A stretch of 37,800 bases of DNA from contig NZ_LIQR01000117.1 of the NCBI RefSeq assembly GCF_001418575.1, positions 1-37,800 of the forward strand, read 5' to 3'. This document shows positions 1-9,800 of the stretch, one piece after another. The DNA is from Peterkaempfera griseoplana. GTDB lineage: Bacteria > Actinomycetota > Actinomycetes > Streptomycetales > Streptomycetaceae. Within the stretch, counting starts at the first letter, position 1. Each line of letters starts with the position of its first letter. The notes below the pieces were generated by a model, which had not been told where the DNA came from, ran no database searches, and was given only the letters and a program-made list of their open reading frames with translations. The translations under genes and the position numbers were made by a program.

Positions 1-333
1 GTGCTGCACTGGCCGAAGGCGGGGCGCGGGGGGCGGGTGGGGCCGCCGGTGCGGGTGCCGGCGGTGGAGCTGGTGCTGGAGGAGCTGCTGCCGCTGGCCG
101 CGCAGGGACTGGACGCCTGGGGGGTGGAGGCCGCCGACCGGGACCGCTATCTGGGCATCGTGGAGGCGCGGTGCCGGCTGCGGACCAACGGCGCGGCCTG
201 GCAGAGCGCGACCTTCCACCACTTCCGGGACCGCTACGGGCAGGACCGGGCGTCGGCGCTGGCGGCGATGACCCGGCGGTACATGGAGTACATGCGCAGC
301 GGTGAGCCGGTGCACACCTGGCCGGTGGGCTGA
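1..333 (+). CDS. Glutamate-cysteine ligase, GCS2 family, C-terminal fragment
   Basis: This is the last 110 residues of a protein whose start lies outside the window. The visible part matches, from memory, the C-terminal end of the roughly 500-residue actinobacterial glutamate-cysteine ligase-like proteins of the GCS2 family: a PAVELVLEELLPLA segment, a WGVEAADRDRYLGI segment, a TNGAAWQ motif (residues 62-68) and the terminal PVHTWPV motif. The family joins glutamate to cysteine or another amine in an ATP-dependent ligation. The ATP-binding core is not in view, so activity cannot be judged. The first codon in the window is GTG but nothing marks it as a start. The next gene begins 59 bp downstream on the same strand. 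Confidence 0.75.
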   Translation: MLHWPKAGRGGRVGPPVRVPAVELVLEELLPLAAQGLDAWGVEAADRDRYLGIVEARCRLRTNGAAWQSATFHHFRDRYGQDRASALAAMTRRYMEYMRSGEPVHTWPVG

Positions 334-392
334 ACCGGCGGGGTGCGGGGCGCGTCGAACGGCTGTGGAATGATGATCTGCCCGGCCCTCCT

Positions 393-1199
393 GTGTCTGA
401 TGGAGCCCCCTTGACCACGATCGAAGACGCCGCGCAGGCTCCCGCGGTCCCCCGGAGGCTGCTCGGCCAGGAACTGGTCATCGTGCTGGCGCTGTCGCTG
501 GGTGCCAGCGGCCTCAGCGCGCTGATCAGCTTCATCGGCTCGCTCACCCGCCGTGCGGCGCTCAAGCAGCAGACCGCCACCCTCAACGGCTCCCTGGCGC
601 CCGGCCGCCCCTGGCTCGACCTGGCCTGGCAGCTGTTCGACATCGGCACGGCCCTGGTGCCCGTCGCCCTGGTCGCCCATCTGCTGCTGCGGGAGGGTTC
701 CTCGGTGCGGGCGCTGGGCCTGGACCTCGCCCACCGCTGGTCCGACCTGCGGCGCGGTACGGCGGTGGCCGCCGTGATCGGCGGCTCCGGGCTCGCCCTG
801 TACCTGGCGGCCCGCGCCGCGGGCGCCAACCTCACCGTGGTGCCCTCCTCGCTGCCCGACGTGTGGTGGCGCATCCCGGTGCTGGTGGCCTCCGCCTGGC
901 AGAACGCCGCGGTGGAGGAGGTCATCGTGGTGGGGTACCTGCTGCGGCGCCTCTCCCAGCTCGGCTGGTCGTGGCCGGCCGCCCTGGTCGCCAGTTCGCT
1001 GCTGCGCGGCTCCTACCACCTCTACCAGGGCGTCGGCGGCTTCGTCGGCAATGTGGTGATGGGTGTGGTCTTTTGCCTGCTCTACCGCCGCTGGGGGCGG
1101 GTGACGCCGCTGCTGATGGCGCACGCGCTGATCGATACGGTGGCGTTCGTGGGCTACACGGCCCTGGCGGGGCACGTGGGGTGGCTGCCCACCGGCTGA
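393..1199 (+). CDS. CPBP-family (Abi/CAAX-like) intramembrane protein
   Basis: A 268-residue multi-pass membrane protein with hydrophobic stretches near residues 27-50, 75-95, 120-140 and 150-250. Three family motifs are visible: a glutamate pair in AAVEEVIVVGYL (about 174-175), a histidine in GSYHLYQG (about 210) and a histidine in MAHALID (about 243). CPBP proteins are intramembrane metal-dependent proteases (Rce1-like) or their inactive relatives. The usual EExxxR arginine is valine here, so the active site is atypical, although I recall similar streptomycete homologues. GTG at 393 is used; TTG at 411 is an alternative. Membrane location and family are clear. The substrate is unknown. Confidence 0.85.
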   Translation: MSDGAPLTTIEDAAQAPAVPRRLLGQELVIVLALSLGASGLSALISFIGSLTRRAALKQQTATLNGSLAPGRPWLDLAWQLFDIGTALVPVALVAHLLLREGSSVRALGLDLAHRWSDLRRGTAVAAVIGGSGLALYLAARAAGANLTVVPSSLPDVWWRIPVLVASAWQNAAVEEVIVVGYLLRRLSQLGWSWPAALVASSLLRGSYHLYQGVGGFVGNVVMGVVFCLLYRRWGRVTPLLMAHALIDTVAFVGYTALAGHVGWLPTG

Positions 1200-1245
1200 C
1201 ACCACCGGCCCCGCCGTCAGCGGCGCGGGAGGGACGGAGGCCGGG

Positions 1246-2697
1246 ATGGCGCAACGGGAGCAGACGCAGGCCGGGACGGCGGCGGGGGAGCGGGCGCAGG
1301 CCCGGGCGATGCTGGGTCACGCGTGGGCGTTGCTGGGCGGCGACCCCTCCGCCGTCCGGCGCGTCCGCTGGACCGGTCCCGAGGGGCTGCTGCCGGCCGC
1401 CCTGCCGCTGGGCGCGCTGGCCGGGGCGAGCGTGGGCGCCGCGGCGCTGGCCGCCGCCGAACTCGCCGCCGTACGCACCGGGCACCGCAGCGCACCGCCG
1501 TGGGCCACCGTGGACGCCGCCGCCGTCGCGACCGCCTTCGGCAGCGAGCGGCACCTGCGGGTCGACGGCGCCGCCTGGGACACCTGGGCTCCGCTCTCCC
1601 GTTTCTGGCCCGCCGCCGACGGCTGGGTCCGTACCCACGCCAACTACCCCCACCACCGCGAGCGGCTGCTCGCCGCCCTCGGGGTGCCCGACAGCGCGGG
1701 GGAGGAGGCCGCCCCCGCGCTCGCGGCGGCCGTCGCCGCGCAGCCCGCCGAGGAGACCGCGGCGCGGGTCACCGCCGCGGGCGGGCTGGCCGTCTCCGTC
1801 CGCAGCCCGCAGGAGTGGGCCCGCCATCCCCAGGGCGCCGCGGTGGCGGCGCTGCCGCTGCTGCGCCTGGACCGGGTGGGGGACGCGCCCCCGGCGGCGC
1901 CGGGCGCGCTGCCGCCGGGCGGCCCGCTGCTCCCGGCCGCCGGGATGCGGGTGCTGGACCTCACCCGGGTGATCGCCGGGCCGGTGGGCACCCGCACCCT
2001 GGGCCTGCTGGGCGCCGACGTGCTGCGGATCGACAGTCCCCGGCTGCCGGAGATCCGCGAGCAGCATCTGGACACCGGCTTCGGCAAACGGTCCGCGCTG
2101 CTGGACCTGGAGCACCGTGCGGACCGGGAGCGCCTGGAGGAGCTGCTCGCGGGCGCCGACGCCGTGGTGACCGGGTACCGCCCGGGTGCGCTGGACCGCC
2201 ACGGCCTCTCCCCGGCCGCGCTGCTGGAACGGCACCCGGGGCTGACGGTCGCCACGGTCAGTGCCTGGGGCCCGGACGGGCCGTGGGCGGCGCGGCGCGG
2301 CTTCGACAGCCTGGTGCAGACCGCGAGCGGTGTCGCCCGGCTGCTGGCCGCGCCGGACGGCACCCCTGGCGCGCTGCCGGTGCAGGGGCTGGACCACGGC
2401 ACGGGCTATCTGCTGGCCGCCGCCGTCCTGCGCGCCCAGGCGGGCAAGGCCGCCGACGGCGGCGGCCGGATCGCCCGGCTCTCGCTGGCGCAGACCGCCG
2501 CCTGGCTGCTGCGCGGGCCCCATGGCGGGCCCGGCCCCGGCGGCCCCGCCCTCGACCCGGCTCCCCATCTCGCCGAAGCGGCCACCGACCTGGGACGGAT
2601 CCGCTATGCGCTGCCGCCGGTCGCCCTGGACGGCGGCCCCCGTGACTGGGCGCAGCCGGTGACGGCCTGGGGCAGCGCGGCTCCCGGGTGGCGCTGA
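1246..2697 (+). CDS. CaiB/BaiF-type (class III) CoA-transferase with rearranged domains
   Basis: A 483-residue protein. Residues about 225-430 form the CoA-binding Rossmann half of class III CoA-transferases: GMRVLDLTRVIAGPVGTRTLG, then GADVLRIDSP, then LDLEHRADRERL, and GLDHGTGYLL (about 384-393), whose aspartate aligns with the catalytic Asp of formyl-CoA transferase. Residues 1-215 look like the end of one N-terminal half followed by the C-terminal half (PLSRFWPAADGWVRTHANYP, about 110-130), so the order of halves is swapped relative to the standard fold. The family moves CoA between carboxylic acids. The acyl substrate is unknown. ATG 1246 has GGAGG at 1236-1240. A PhzF gene converges from downstream. 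Confidence 0.85.
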   Translation: MAQREQTQAGTAAGERAQARAMLGHAWALLGGDPSAVRRVRWTGPEGLLPAALPLGALAGASVGAAALAAAELAAVRTGHRSAPPWATVDAAAVATAFGSERHLRVDGAAWDTWAPLSRFWPAADGWVRTHANYPHHRERLLAALGVPDSAGEEAAPALAAAVAAQPAEETAARVTAAGGLAVSVRSPQEWARHPQGAAVAALPLLRLDRVGDAPPAAPGALPPGGPLLPAAGMRVLDLTRVIAGPVGTRTLGLLGADVLRIDSPRLPEIREQHLDTGFGKRSALLDLEHRADRERLEELLAGADAVVTGYRPGALDRHGLSPAALLERHPGLTVATVSAWGPDGPWAARRGFDSLVQTASGVARLLAAPDGTPGALPVQGLDHGTGYLLAAAVLRAQAGKAADGGGRIARLSLAQTAAWLLRGPHGGPGPGGPALDPAPHLAEAATDLGRIRYALPPVALDGGPRDWAQPVTAWGSAAPGWR

Positions 2698-2742
2698 GCC
2701 GGGTACGGCGGCCCGGGACGCCGGAGGGCGGTGGGGAGCGGT

Positions 2743-3567
2743 TCAGCGGTGTCCGGTCTGCAGGGCGCCGTCGAGCACGGTGACCGCATGGCCGGAGAGC
2801 TGCACCCGCTCGCCGAGCAGCCGGGTGCGGACCAGGCCCGAGCGGGCGGAGGCCTGCAGCCCGGTGAGGACGGTCCGTCCCAGGCGGGCCGACCACAGGG
2901 GAGCCAGTGCGGTGTGGGCGCTGCCGGTCACCGGGTCCTCGGCGATCCCCACCGCCGGGCCGAAGAACCGCGACACGAAGTCGTACCCGTCGCCGGGCCG
3001 GGCTGCGGCGGCGGTGACGATGACGCCCCGGGGGCCGAGCGCAGCGACGGCCGCCAGGTCGGGGGCGAGCTCCCGGACGGTCCTCTCGTCGGCGACCTCG
3101 ACCAGCAGGTCGCCGAGCGCCCCGGTGTCGTACGCGGCGACCACGTCCGCACCCAGCGCCTCGGCGGTGCCCTTCGGCGCGGCGACCGGGTCGGTGGGGG
3201 CTGCGGGGAAGTCGAGGGTGAAGGTGCCGTCGGATTCGTGCCGGGCGGTCAGCACACCGCTGAGGGTGGTGAACCGCACGCCGTCGTCGGGCAGGGCGCC
3301 GTCCTGGTGCAGTGCGTGGGCGGTGGCGAGGGTGGCATGGCCGCAGAGGCCGACCTCCACCGCGGGGGTGAACCAGCGCAGCGCCCAGTCGGCGTCCGCG
3401 CCGGGGGGCAGCGGGTGGGCGAACGCGGTCTCGGAGAGGTTGACTTCGGCGGCCACCTGCCGCATCCAGGTCTCCTCGGGCCAGCCGGCCTGCTCCAGCA
3501 GGCAGACGGCGGCGGGGTTCCCCGTGAAGGGGCGGTCGGCGAAGGCGTCGATGATCCTGATCCGCAT
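2743..3567 (-). CDS. PhzF family epimerase/isomerase
   Basis: A 274-residue protein with the diaminopimelate-epimerase-like double fold of the PhzF family. Visible signatures are the N-terminal DAFADRPFTGNPAAV segment, the catalytic glutamate in NLSETAF, the GHATLATAH glycine-histidine motif and EDPVTGSAH near the middle of the second half. PhzF itself isomerises dihydrohydroxyanthranilate in phenazine synthesis, but most homologues, including this one with no phenazine genes nearby, have unknown substrates. The start is ATG at 3567, because sequence upstream of it has no family resemblance. A TACGCT box lies exactly 6 nt before the ATG and there is no Shine-Dalgarno site, suggesting a leaderless transcript. 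It converges on the CoA-transferase gene. Confidence 0.9.
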   Translation of the reverse strand: MRIRIIDAFADRPFTGNPAAVCLLEQAGWPEETWMRQVAAEVNLSETAFAHPLPPGADADWALRWFTPAVEVGLCGHATLATAHALHQDGALPDDGVRFTTLSGVLTARHESDGTFTLDFPAAPTDPVAAPKGTAEALGADVVAAYDTGALGDLLVEVADERTVRELAPDLAAVAALGPRGVIVTAAAARPGDGYDFVSRFFGPAVGIAEDPVTGSAHTALAPLWSARLGRTVLTGLQASARSGLVRTRLLGERVQLSGHAVTVLDGALQTGHR

Positions 3568-3573
3568 GGGGCG

Positions 3574-3579
3574 AGCGTA
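3574..3579 (-). promoter_or_regulatory. -10 box of phzF-like gene (leaderless)
   Basis: TACGCT fits the actinobacterial TAnnnT -10 pattern and ends 6 nt before the ATG at 3567, which would put the transcription start at or next to the start codon. No clear -35 box was seen. Confidence 0.4.
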
Positions 3580-3747
3580 GGCGCGCGGCGGCGGGCGGTT
3601 CCACGGCCAATCCGGGACCGGTGGCTCCCCGGCCGGTACGGCGGGCCCGTCCGCTGAGGTGAGGACCCGGCAGCGGGGGAGGGGCCGGGCGGCTCGCGGG
3701 TCGGCGGGGCGCCCGGCCGTACGCCGCGGAACGCGGAGCATTCGGGG

Positions 3748-3796
3748 AGCGGACCGGGCGAGCGGACCGGGCGAGCGGACCGGGCGAGCGGACCGG
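3748..3796. repeat. 13-nt tandem repeat, about 3.8 copies
   Basis: The unit AGCGGACCGGGCG is repeated perfectly at 3748-3760, 3761-3773 and 3774-3786, with a partial fourth copy at 3787-3796. It lies upstream of the UvrA-like gene in non-coding DNA. No function can be read from it. Confidence 0.95.
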
Positions 3797-3991
3797 TCAG
3801 GATCGGAGAAGCGCCGGTCACAGGCCGCGTCTAGCCTGGCCACCAGCCGCCGCGGCGGGGACGGTCAGGGGATCGCGGCAACGGCCCCGCCGGCGAAGGC
3901 GACCGGACATACTGCTCCCAGCCGCAGGACCGAGCCAGGCGACGCCGGCGGGGACCGGGAAGGCCACCCCCGCCCGACAGATGGAGACACC

Positions 3992-6382
<2,391 letters not shown>

Positions 6383-6388
6383 GCGGGT

Positions 6389-6408
6389 GCCCCCGGGGAC
6401 GCGGGGGC
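6389..6408 (+). terminator. Hairpin after uvrA-like gene
   Basis: Arms GCCCCCG (6389-6395) and CGGGGGC (6402-6408) with a 6-nt loop form a 7-bp G+C-only stem 7 nt after the stop codon. There is no U tract, as is common in streptomycetes. Confidence 0.5.
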
Positions 6409-6420
6409 CGTCCAGGAGCA

Positions 6421-6462
6421 GCTGATCGGCCGTCAGCGTCGAAAGCTGAGCGACCGTCAGCG
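6421..6462. repeat. Duplicated GCTGA-N7-TCAGC inverted repeat
   Basis: Two 18-nt copies (6421-6438 and 6445-6462) match at 16 of 18 positions and start 24 bp apart. Each contains the arms GCTGA and TCAGC separated by 7 nt. The layout suits a pair of dimer binding sites or small hairpins, but no regulator can be assigned. Confidence 0.6.
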
Positions 6463-6632
6463 AGGCTGGTCGGCCCCCGGAGCCCCCTGTTGCGCCGCGC
6501 CGGGGGTACCTGCGGCCCCTGACCGGTCGTTGCGCGCCGCCACGGCGGCGATGCCTGCTTTGCTGCGCCGTCCGTCGGTGACTCTTTGTCATGAGTGGTG
6601 ACTTCCGGTGGTCGGAGTGGTCGACGGGTCCA

Positions 6633-6675
6633 TTGACCGACGACAGTTACCGATATATCGTCGAGGCATCGAGAT
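6633..6675 (+). promoter_or_regulatory. padR promoter with overlapping palindromic operator
   Basis: TTGACC (6633-6638) and TATCGT (6656-6661) are spaced by 17 nt. The perfect 10-bp palindrome CGATATATCG (6651-6660) overlaps the -10 box, and a second imperfect palindrome GCAT-CGAG-ATGC follows at about 6664-6675. PadR regulators commonly repress their own gene through A+T-rich palindromes, so autoregulation is inferred. Confidence 0.55.
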
Positions 6676-6718
6676 GCAACGCTGACCGTTCGAGAGAACC
6701 GGAAAGGCGGCGATCGCC

Positions 6719-7312
6719 ATGCGACCCGGATTCCCCTTCGACCCCAGGCACCTCCACCGCCCCGACCACCCCGGGCGCCCTGCCTTCGGGCCCTTCCCGC
6801 CCCCGTTCGGCGGCCCCGGCTTCGGGCCCTTCGGGCCGGGCCCCCGGGGCCGCGGCCGGCACGGCGGGCGTGCCCGGCGCGGCAATGTCCGCGCCTCCCT
6901 GCTGGCGCTGCTCAGGGAACGCCCCATGCACGGCTACGAGATGATCCAGGAGATCGCCGAGCGCACCTCCGGGGCCTGGCGGCCCAGCCCCGGCTCGGTC
7001 TACCCCACGCTCCAGATGCTGGAGGAGGAGGGGCTGATCAGCAGTCAGGAAAGCGGCGGCAAAAGGCTCTTCGAGCTCAGCGAAGCCGGACGGGCCGAGG
7101 CCGAGAGCGGGCCCGAGGCACCGTGGGAGGAGGCCGCCGGACCCGATGTGGACTGGGAGGCGCTGCAGGACGCCCGCAAGTCGGTGGGCGGACTCCTGGA
7201 GGCGTTCCGCCAGGTGATGACGGCCGGTACCCCCGAGCAGCGCACCAAGGCCGGGGCGGTCATCGCCGAGGCCCGCAGGAAGCTCTATCTGATCCTCGCC
7301 GAGGAGGACTGA
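6719..7312 (+). CDS. PadR family transcriptional regulator
   Basis: A 197-residue protein. Residues 1-55 are a Gly/Pro/Phe-rich low-complexity tail typical of one streptomycete PadR subgroup. Residues about 57-130 form the PadR winged helix-turn-helix: RASLLALLRERPMHGYEMIQ, SGAWRPSPGSVYPTLQMLEE and an ESGGKRLFELSEAGRA wing. The C-terminal part (about 150-197) is helical and probably the dimerisation arm. These proteins repress genes for transporters or detoxification, often beside or including their own. The upstream palindrome suggests self-control. The target is unknown because the next gene is on the other strand. The 3' end overlaps the convergent HAD gene by 28 nt. Confidence 0.9.
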   Translation: MRPGFPFDPRHLHRPDHPGRPAFGPFPPPFGGPGFGPFGPGPRGRGRHGGRARRGNVRASLLALLRERPMHGYEMIQEIAERTSGAWRPSPGSVYPTLQMLEEEGLISSQESGGKRLFELSEAGRAEAESGPEAPWEEAAGPDVDWEALQDARKSVGGLLEAFRQVMTAGTPEQRTKAGAVIAEARRKLYLILAEED

Positions 7313-7821
7313 GCCAGGCCGAGCAGCCCGGCCGCCGGCGGCCGGGTCAGCAGCCGGTCCACATGGGACCGGCTCAGTCCCTCCTCCGGGTCCACCCGCA
7401 GCAGCAGCCGGTCGCGCCGCAGCCATGAGCGGCGCACCAGCCGCGGCGGGATGACGTCGTCGAGCCAGGCGAAGGGCCGTCCCGCGGCGTGCCGCAGGAT
7501 GGGTGCCCACTTGCGCGCCGAGAAGAGCTCCATCAGCGGCACCCGGGGGTCCCCGGGCTGCGGCCGGTACCCGCTGAGGCGTACCACCGGCAGCACCGGC
7601 AGGCCGAGCAGCGGCGCGATGTGGAGGTTGGCGTCGTCCTCCCAGGTGGTGGCCCACACCAGCTCGTAGCAGGCCGCCAGCTCCCGCAGCCAGACGCCGT
7701 GGCGGGCCGAGAGCAGCACGGTGTACCCGAGCAGGGTGTGGGTGTCGAAGCCGCCTCGCGGGTCGGGGCGTGCCGGATTGAGCACCCCGTCGATGTCCAG
7801 GTACAGCAGCGGTCTGTGCAT
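7285..7821 (-). CDS. Small HAD-superfamily hydrolase-like protein
   Basis: A 178-residue protein opening with the HAD motif I LYLDIDGVLNP (Asp9 and Asp11 as nucleophile and acid/base). Motif II is probably the threonine pair in VWATTWEDDAN (about 55-65), and a possible acidic motif IV is AWLDDVIPP. This matches streptomycete proteins annotated as HAD-domain secondary-metabolism or hypothetical proteins that lack a large cap domain. The family hydrolyses phosphate esters or similar bonds, but the substrate cannot be inferred. ATG 7821 is chosen because the HAD motif follows directly. The ORF is open further upstream but without resemblance to the family. Its 3' end overlaps padR tail to tail. 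Confidence 0.8.
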   Translation of the reverse strand: MHRPLLYLDIDGVLNPARPDPRGGFDTHTLLGYTVLLSARHGVWLRELAACYELVWATTWEDDANLHIAPLLGLPVLPVVRLSGYRPQPGDPRVPLMELFSARKWAPILRHAAGRPFAWLDDVIPPRLVRRSWLRRDRLLLRVDPEEGLSRSHVDRLLTRPPAAGLLGLAQSSSARIR

Positions 7822-8041
7822 GGCGTCCCCCGTCCGTGTGCACCTTCCCAGCGTTGGACGGCCCCGCGGGCGGGCGCGGTTGCGGCGCACGGGGGGCCGG
7901 GCGGGGCGCACACCGCGGCTGCGGGCGGTCCGGGGCCGCCCGGCGCTGTGCCGCGGGGTGCGGCAGGATGGGCGGCGAGCGATCTCCCGGGCTGCCCGCG
8001 GTGGGCGGACGGGCGCGCCACGGGTTGCGAGGAGGCTGCGG

Positions 8042-8746
8042 GTGGAGTGCACGGCGGCGGGGCCGGGGTCCGGCGGCGGGGAGGCCGGGTCGCTTGCGGA
8101 GGTGCTGAGGGGGCGGCCGCCGATGGCCCGGGAACTGCCCTCCTTCGACACCGGGCGGGCGCCCGACCGGCCCGGTCCGCTCTTCGAGGAGTGGCTGCTG
8201 GGGGCGGTACGGGCCGGGGTGCCCGACGCCCAGGTGGTCACCCTGAGCACGGTGGACGCCGACGGGCGCCCGGACGCCCGGGTGCTGGTGCTGCGCGACG
8301 TGGACGCGGAGCGCGGCGCGTGGTGGTTCGCGGCCGACGCGGACAGCCCCAAGGGCCGCCAGCTCGCGGCGACGCCCTGGGCCGCGCTCACGGTCTACTG
8401 GCCGGCGCTCGGCCGCCAGGTGCGGCTGCGGGGGCGGGTGGAGACCGGCGGCGCCGAGCAGGCGGCGGCGGACTTCCGGCTGCGCAGCCCGGCCGCCCGT
8501 ATCGCGGTCCTGGTCGGCCGGCAGAGCGAACGTCTCGACGGCGACGCGGAGTTGGCCGACGCCTGGCGGGAGGCCGAGGCCGTACTGGACCGGGATCCGC
8601 AGACGGTCGCCCCGAGTCACACCCTGTACGCGGTCGTCGCCGACGAGGTGGAGTTCTGGCAGGGCGACCCCGGCCGCCGCCATGTGCGGCTGGCGTACAC
8701 CCGCAACCCGGACGCCACCTGGCGCCGCGGCCTGCTCTGGCCCTGA
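8042..8746 (+). CDS. PdxH-like pyridoxal 5'-phosphate synthase / FMN flavoprotein
   Basis: A 234-residue protein of the pyridoxamine/pyridoxine 5'-phosphate oxidase fold. The FMN-binding half is recognisable from VVTLSTVDADGRPDARVLVLRDV (about 67-90), followed by WFAADADSPKGRQLAATPWAAL and a VRLRGRVE strand. The C-terminal half has PSHTLYAVVADEVEFWQG and ends WRRGLLWP, resembling the PdxH C-terminal region. Classical PdxH converts pyridoxine or pyridoxamine phosphate to PLP with oxygen. Here the closing motif differs from the usual RLxP, so this may be a relative with another substrate. GTG 8042 is chosen for AGGAGG at 8030-8035. ATG 8123 is an alternative. Confidence 0.8.
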   Translation: MECTAAGPGSGGGEAGSLAEVLRGRPPMARELPSFDTGRAPDRPGPLFEEWLLGAVRAGVPDAQVVTLSTVDADGRPDARVLVLRDVDAERGAWWFAADADSPKGRQLAATPWAALTVYWPALGRQVRLRGRVETGGAEQAAADFRLRSPAARIAVLVGRQSERLDGDAELADAWREAEAVLDRDPQTVAPSHTLYAVVADEVEFWQGDPGRRHVRLAYTRNPDATWRRGLLWP

Positions 8747-8748
8747 TG

Positions 8749-8761
8749 CGGGCTTCGCCCG
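8749..8761. terminator. Short hairpin between convergent genes
   Basis: CGGGC-TTC-GCCCG sits in the 18-bp gap between the PdxH-like gene and the convergent hydrolase gene. It is small and lacks U tracts, so termination is only possible, not shown. Confidence 0.35.
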
Positions 8762-8764
8762 GTC

Positions 8765-9466
8765 TCAGTCCAGCGCACCGCGCAGAAACGCCAGGGTGCG
8801 CCGCCATGCGATGCCGGCCTGCTCCGGGTCGTGGGTCCCCAGCAGGTTCTCGTCGTTCATGAAGGCATGGCCTGCCGGATAGAAGTGGATCTCCGGTTTG
8901 CGGCCGGAGGCGGCCTCGATCCGTGCGGCGGCGTCGTCCACCGCGGCCATGGAGATCCCGTGGTCCTGCTCCGCGTAGTGGCCGAGCACCTCGGCGGTCA
9001 GCCCCCGGTAGTCGAAGCCGGGGGCGTCCGGCAGCCCGTAGAAGGGGACCGCCGCGGCCACCCGGTCGCCCTCCTGGGCGGCCAGCACCAGCGCGAACCC
9101 GCCGCCCATGCAGAACCCCACCGCGCCCACCGCGTCCCCGGTGACGGCGGGATGCGCCAGCAGGAAGTCCACCGCCCCGCGCAGGTCCCGCGCCGCTCGC
9201 TCCACCGGCAGCTGCTGCTTCAGCCGCGAGGCCTCCTCGCGGTCATGGGTGGTGGCGCCGCCGAAGAGGTCCGGCGCGAGCGCGGTGAAGCCCTCCGCCG
9301 CGAAGCGGTCGGCCATCGCGGCGATGTGCGAGGTCAGGCCCCACCACTCCTGGACGACCACCAGGCCCGGGCCGGAGCCGGCGGGCGGCAGCGCGAGGTA
9401 GCCGTGCGCCTCCCTGCCGTTGCTGGGGAAGGAGACGTTCTGCTGGGAACCACCCGGGTCGGCCAT
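8765..9466 (-). CDS. Dienelactone hydrolase family protein
   Basis: A 233-residue alpha/beta hydrolase. The catalytic cysteine is in GAVGFCMGGGFAL (about 117-129), the aspartate probably in HYAEQDHGIS, and the histidine in YPAGHAFMND near residue 200, giving the Cys-Asp-His triad of dienelactone hydrolases. The oxyanion-region motif VVVQEWWGL (about 36-44) is also typical. Family members cleave enol-lactones in chloroaromatic breakdown, but actinobacterial homologues are often general ester or lactone hydrolases, and no ring-cleavage genes are present here. No signal peptide is visible, so it is cytoplasmic. ATG 9466 has GAGGAGGGG just upstream. Confidence 0.92.
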   Translation of the reverse strand: MADPGGSQQNVSFPSNGREAHGYLALPPAGSGPGLVVVQEWWGLTSHIAAMADRFAAEGFTALAPDLFGGATTHDREEASRLKQQLPVERAARDLRGAVDFLLAHPAVTGDAVGAVGFCMGGGFALVLAAQEGDRVAAAVPFYGLPDAPGFDYRGLTAEVLGHYAEQDHGISMAAVDDAAARIEAASGRKPEIHFYPAGHAFMNDENLLGTHDPEQAGIAWRRTLAFLRGALD

Positions 9467-9800
9467 TTGCCCCTCCTCAGGGACGGCATGTGCACGGCAC
9501 GCGGGGCGGGTCGACCCGCGCCGACGATGGTATTAGCCCGGTGCCGATCCCGCGCGCCACCACGCTGACCTCTTCGGGTGGCGGCGATCCTCCCGCCTGG
9601 GCCTCGAGTGCCAGTACAACGATGGTATCTGTGGGTTGACGCATCGTCACAATACGCAGCAGACTGCTCGCAGCGATCCCGTCAGGGTCGACCTCCTCCC
9701 CGTGGAGGAGCGCGGCCCGCGTCGGCCCTCCTCCCGGTGGATCCCGGGACGGTCCTCCGAGAGGACGACCGTGCCCGTGGCCGAGTGATGTGGTGGATAC
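9467..9800. other. Gene-free divergent stretch
   Basis: This 334-bp region between the hydrolase and the Clp-N gene holds a candidate forward promoter (9636-9665) and an exact 10-nt direct repeat ACGATGGTAT at 9524-9533 and 9619-9628. On the minus strand the repeat reads ATACCATCGT and could provide -10 boxes for the hydrolase. A minus-strand frame across it shows no recognisable family. Confidence 0.6.
9636..9665 (+). promoter_or_regulatory. Candidate promoter for the Clp-N-domain gene
   Basis: TTGACG (9636-9641) and CAGACT (9660-9665) are spaced by 18 nt, close to the streptomycete housekeeping consensus TTGACr-N18-TAGAyT. Transcription would start near 9672, giving a leader of about 130 nt. 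Confidence 0.4.

Larger units (their letters stand above)
3568..3991. other. Gene-free stretch between phzF-like and uvrA-like genes
   Basis: This 424-bp divergent intergenic region holds a leaderless-type -10 box for the PhzF gene (3574-3579, minus strand), a 13-nt tandem repeat (3748-3796), and a TAGCCT box at 3832-3837 that could serve the UvrA-like gene but has no good -35. Reading frames run through it on both strands but lack family resemblance and cross the 13-nt repeat, whose period is not a multiple of three. I see no gene. Confidence 0.7.
6383..6718. other. Gene-free stretch upstream of padR
   Basis: This 336-bp region contains the terminator-like hairpin after the UvrA-like gene, a pair of GCTGA-N7-TCAGC inverted repeats (6421-6461) and the padR promoter/operator region (6633-6675). 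It becomes noticeably more A+T-rich from about 6580. I see no gene. Confidence 0.7.

Noticed and set aside
922-2568. 548-residue minus-strand frame over the CoA-transferase
   Set aside because: Gly/Arg/Gln-rich shadow without motifs; the sense gene is well supported.
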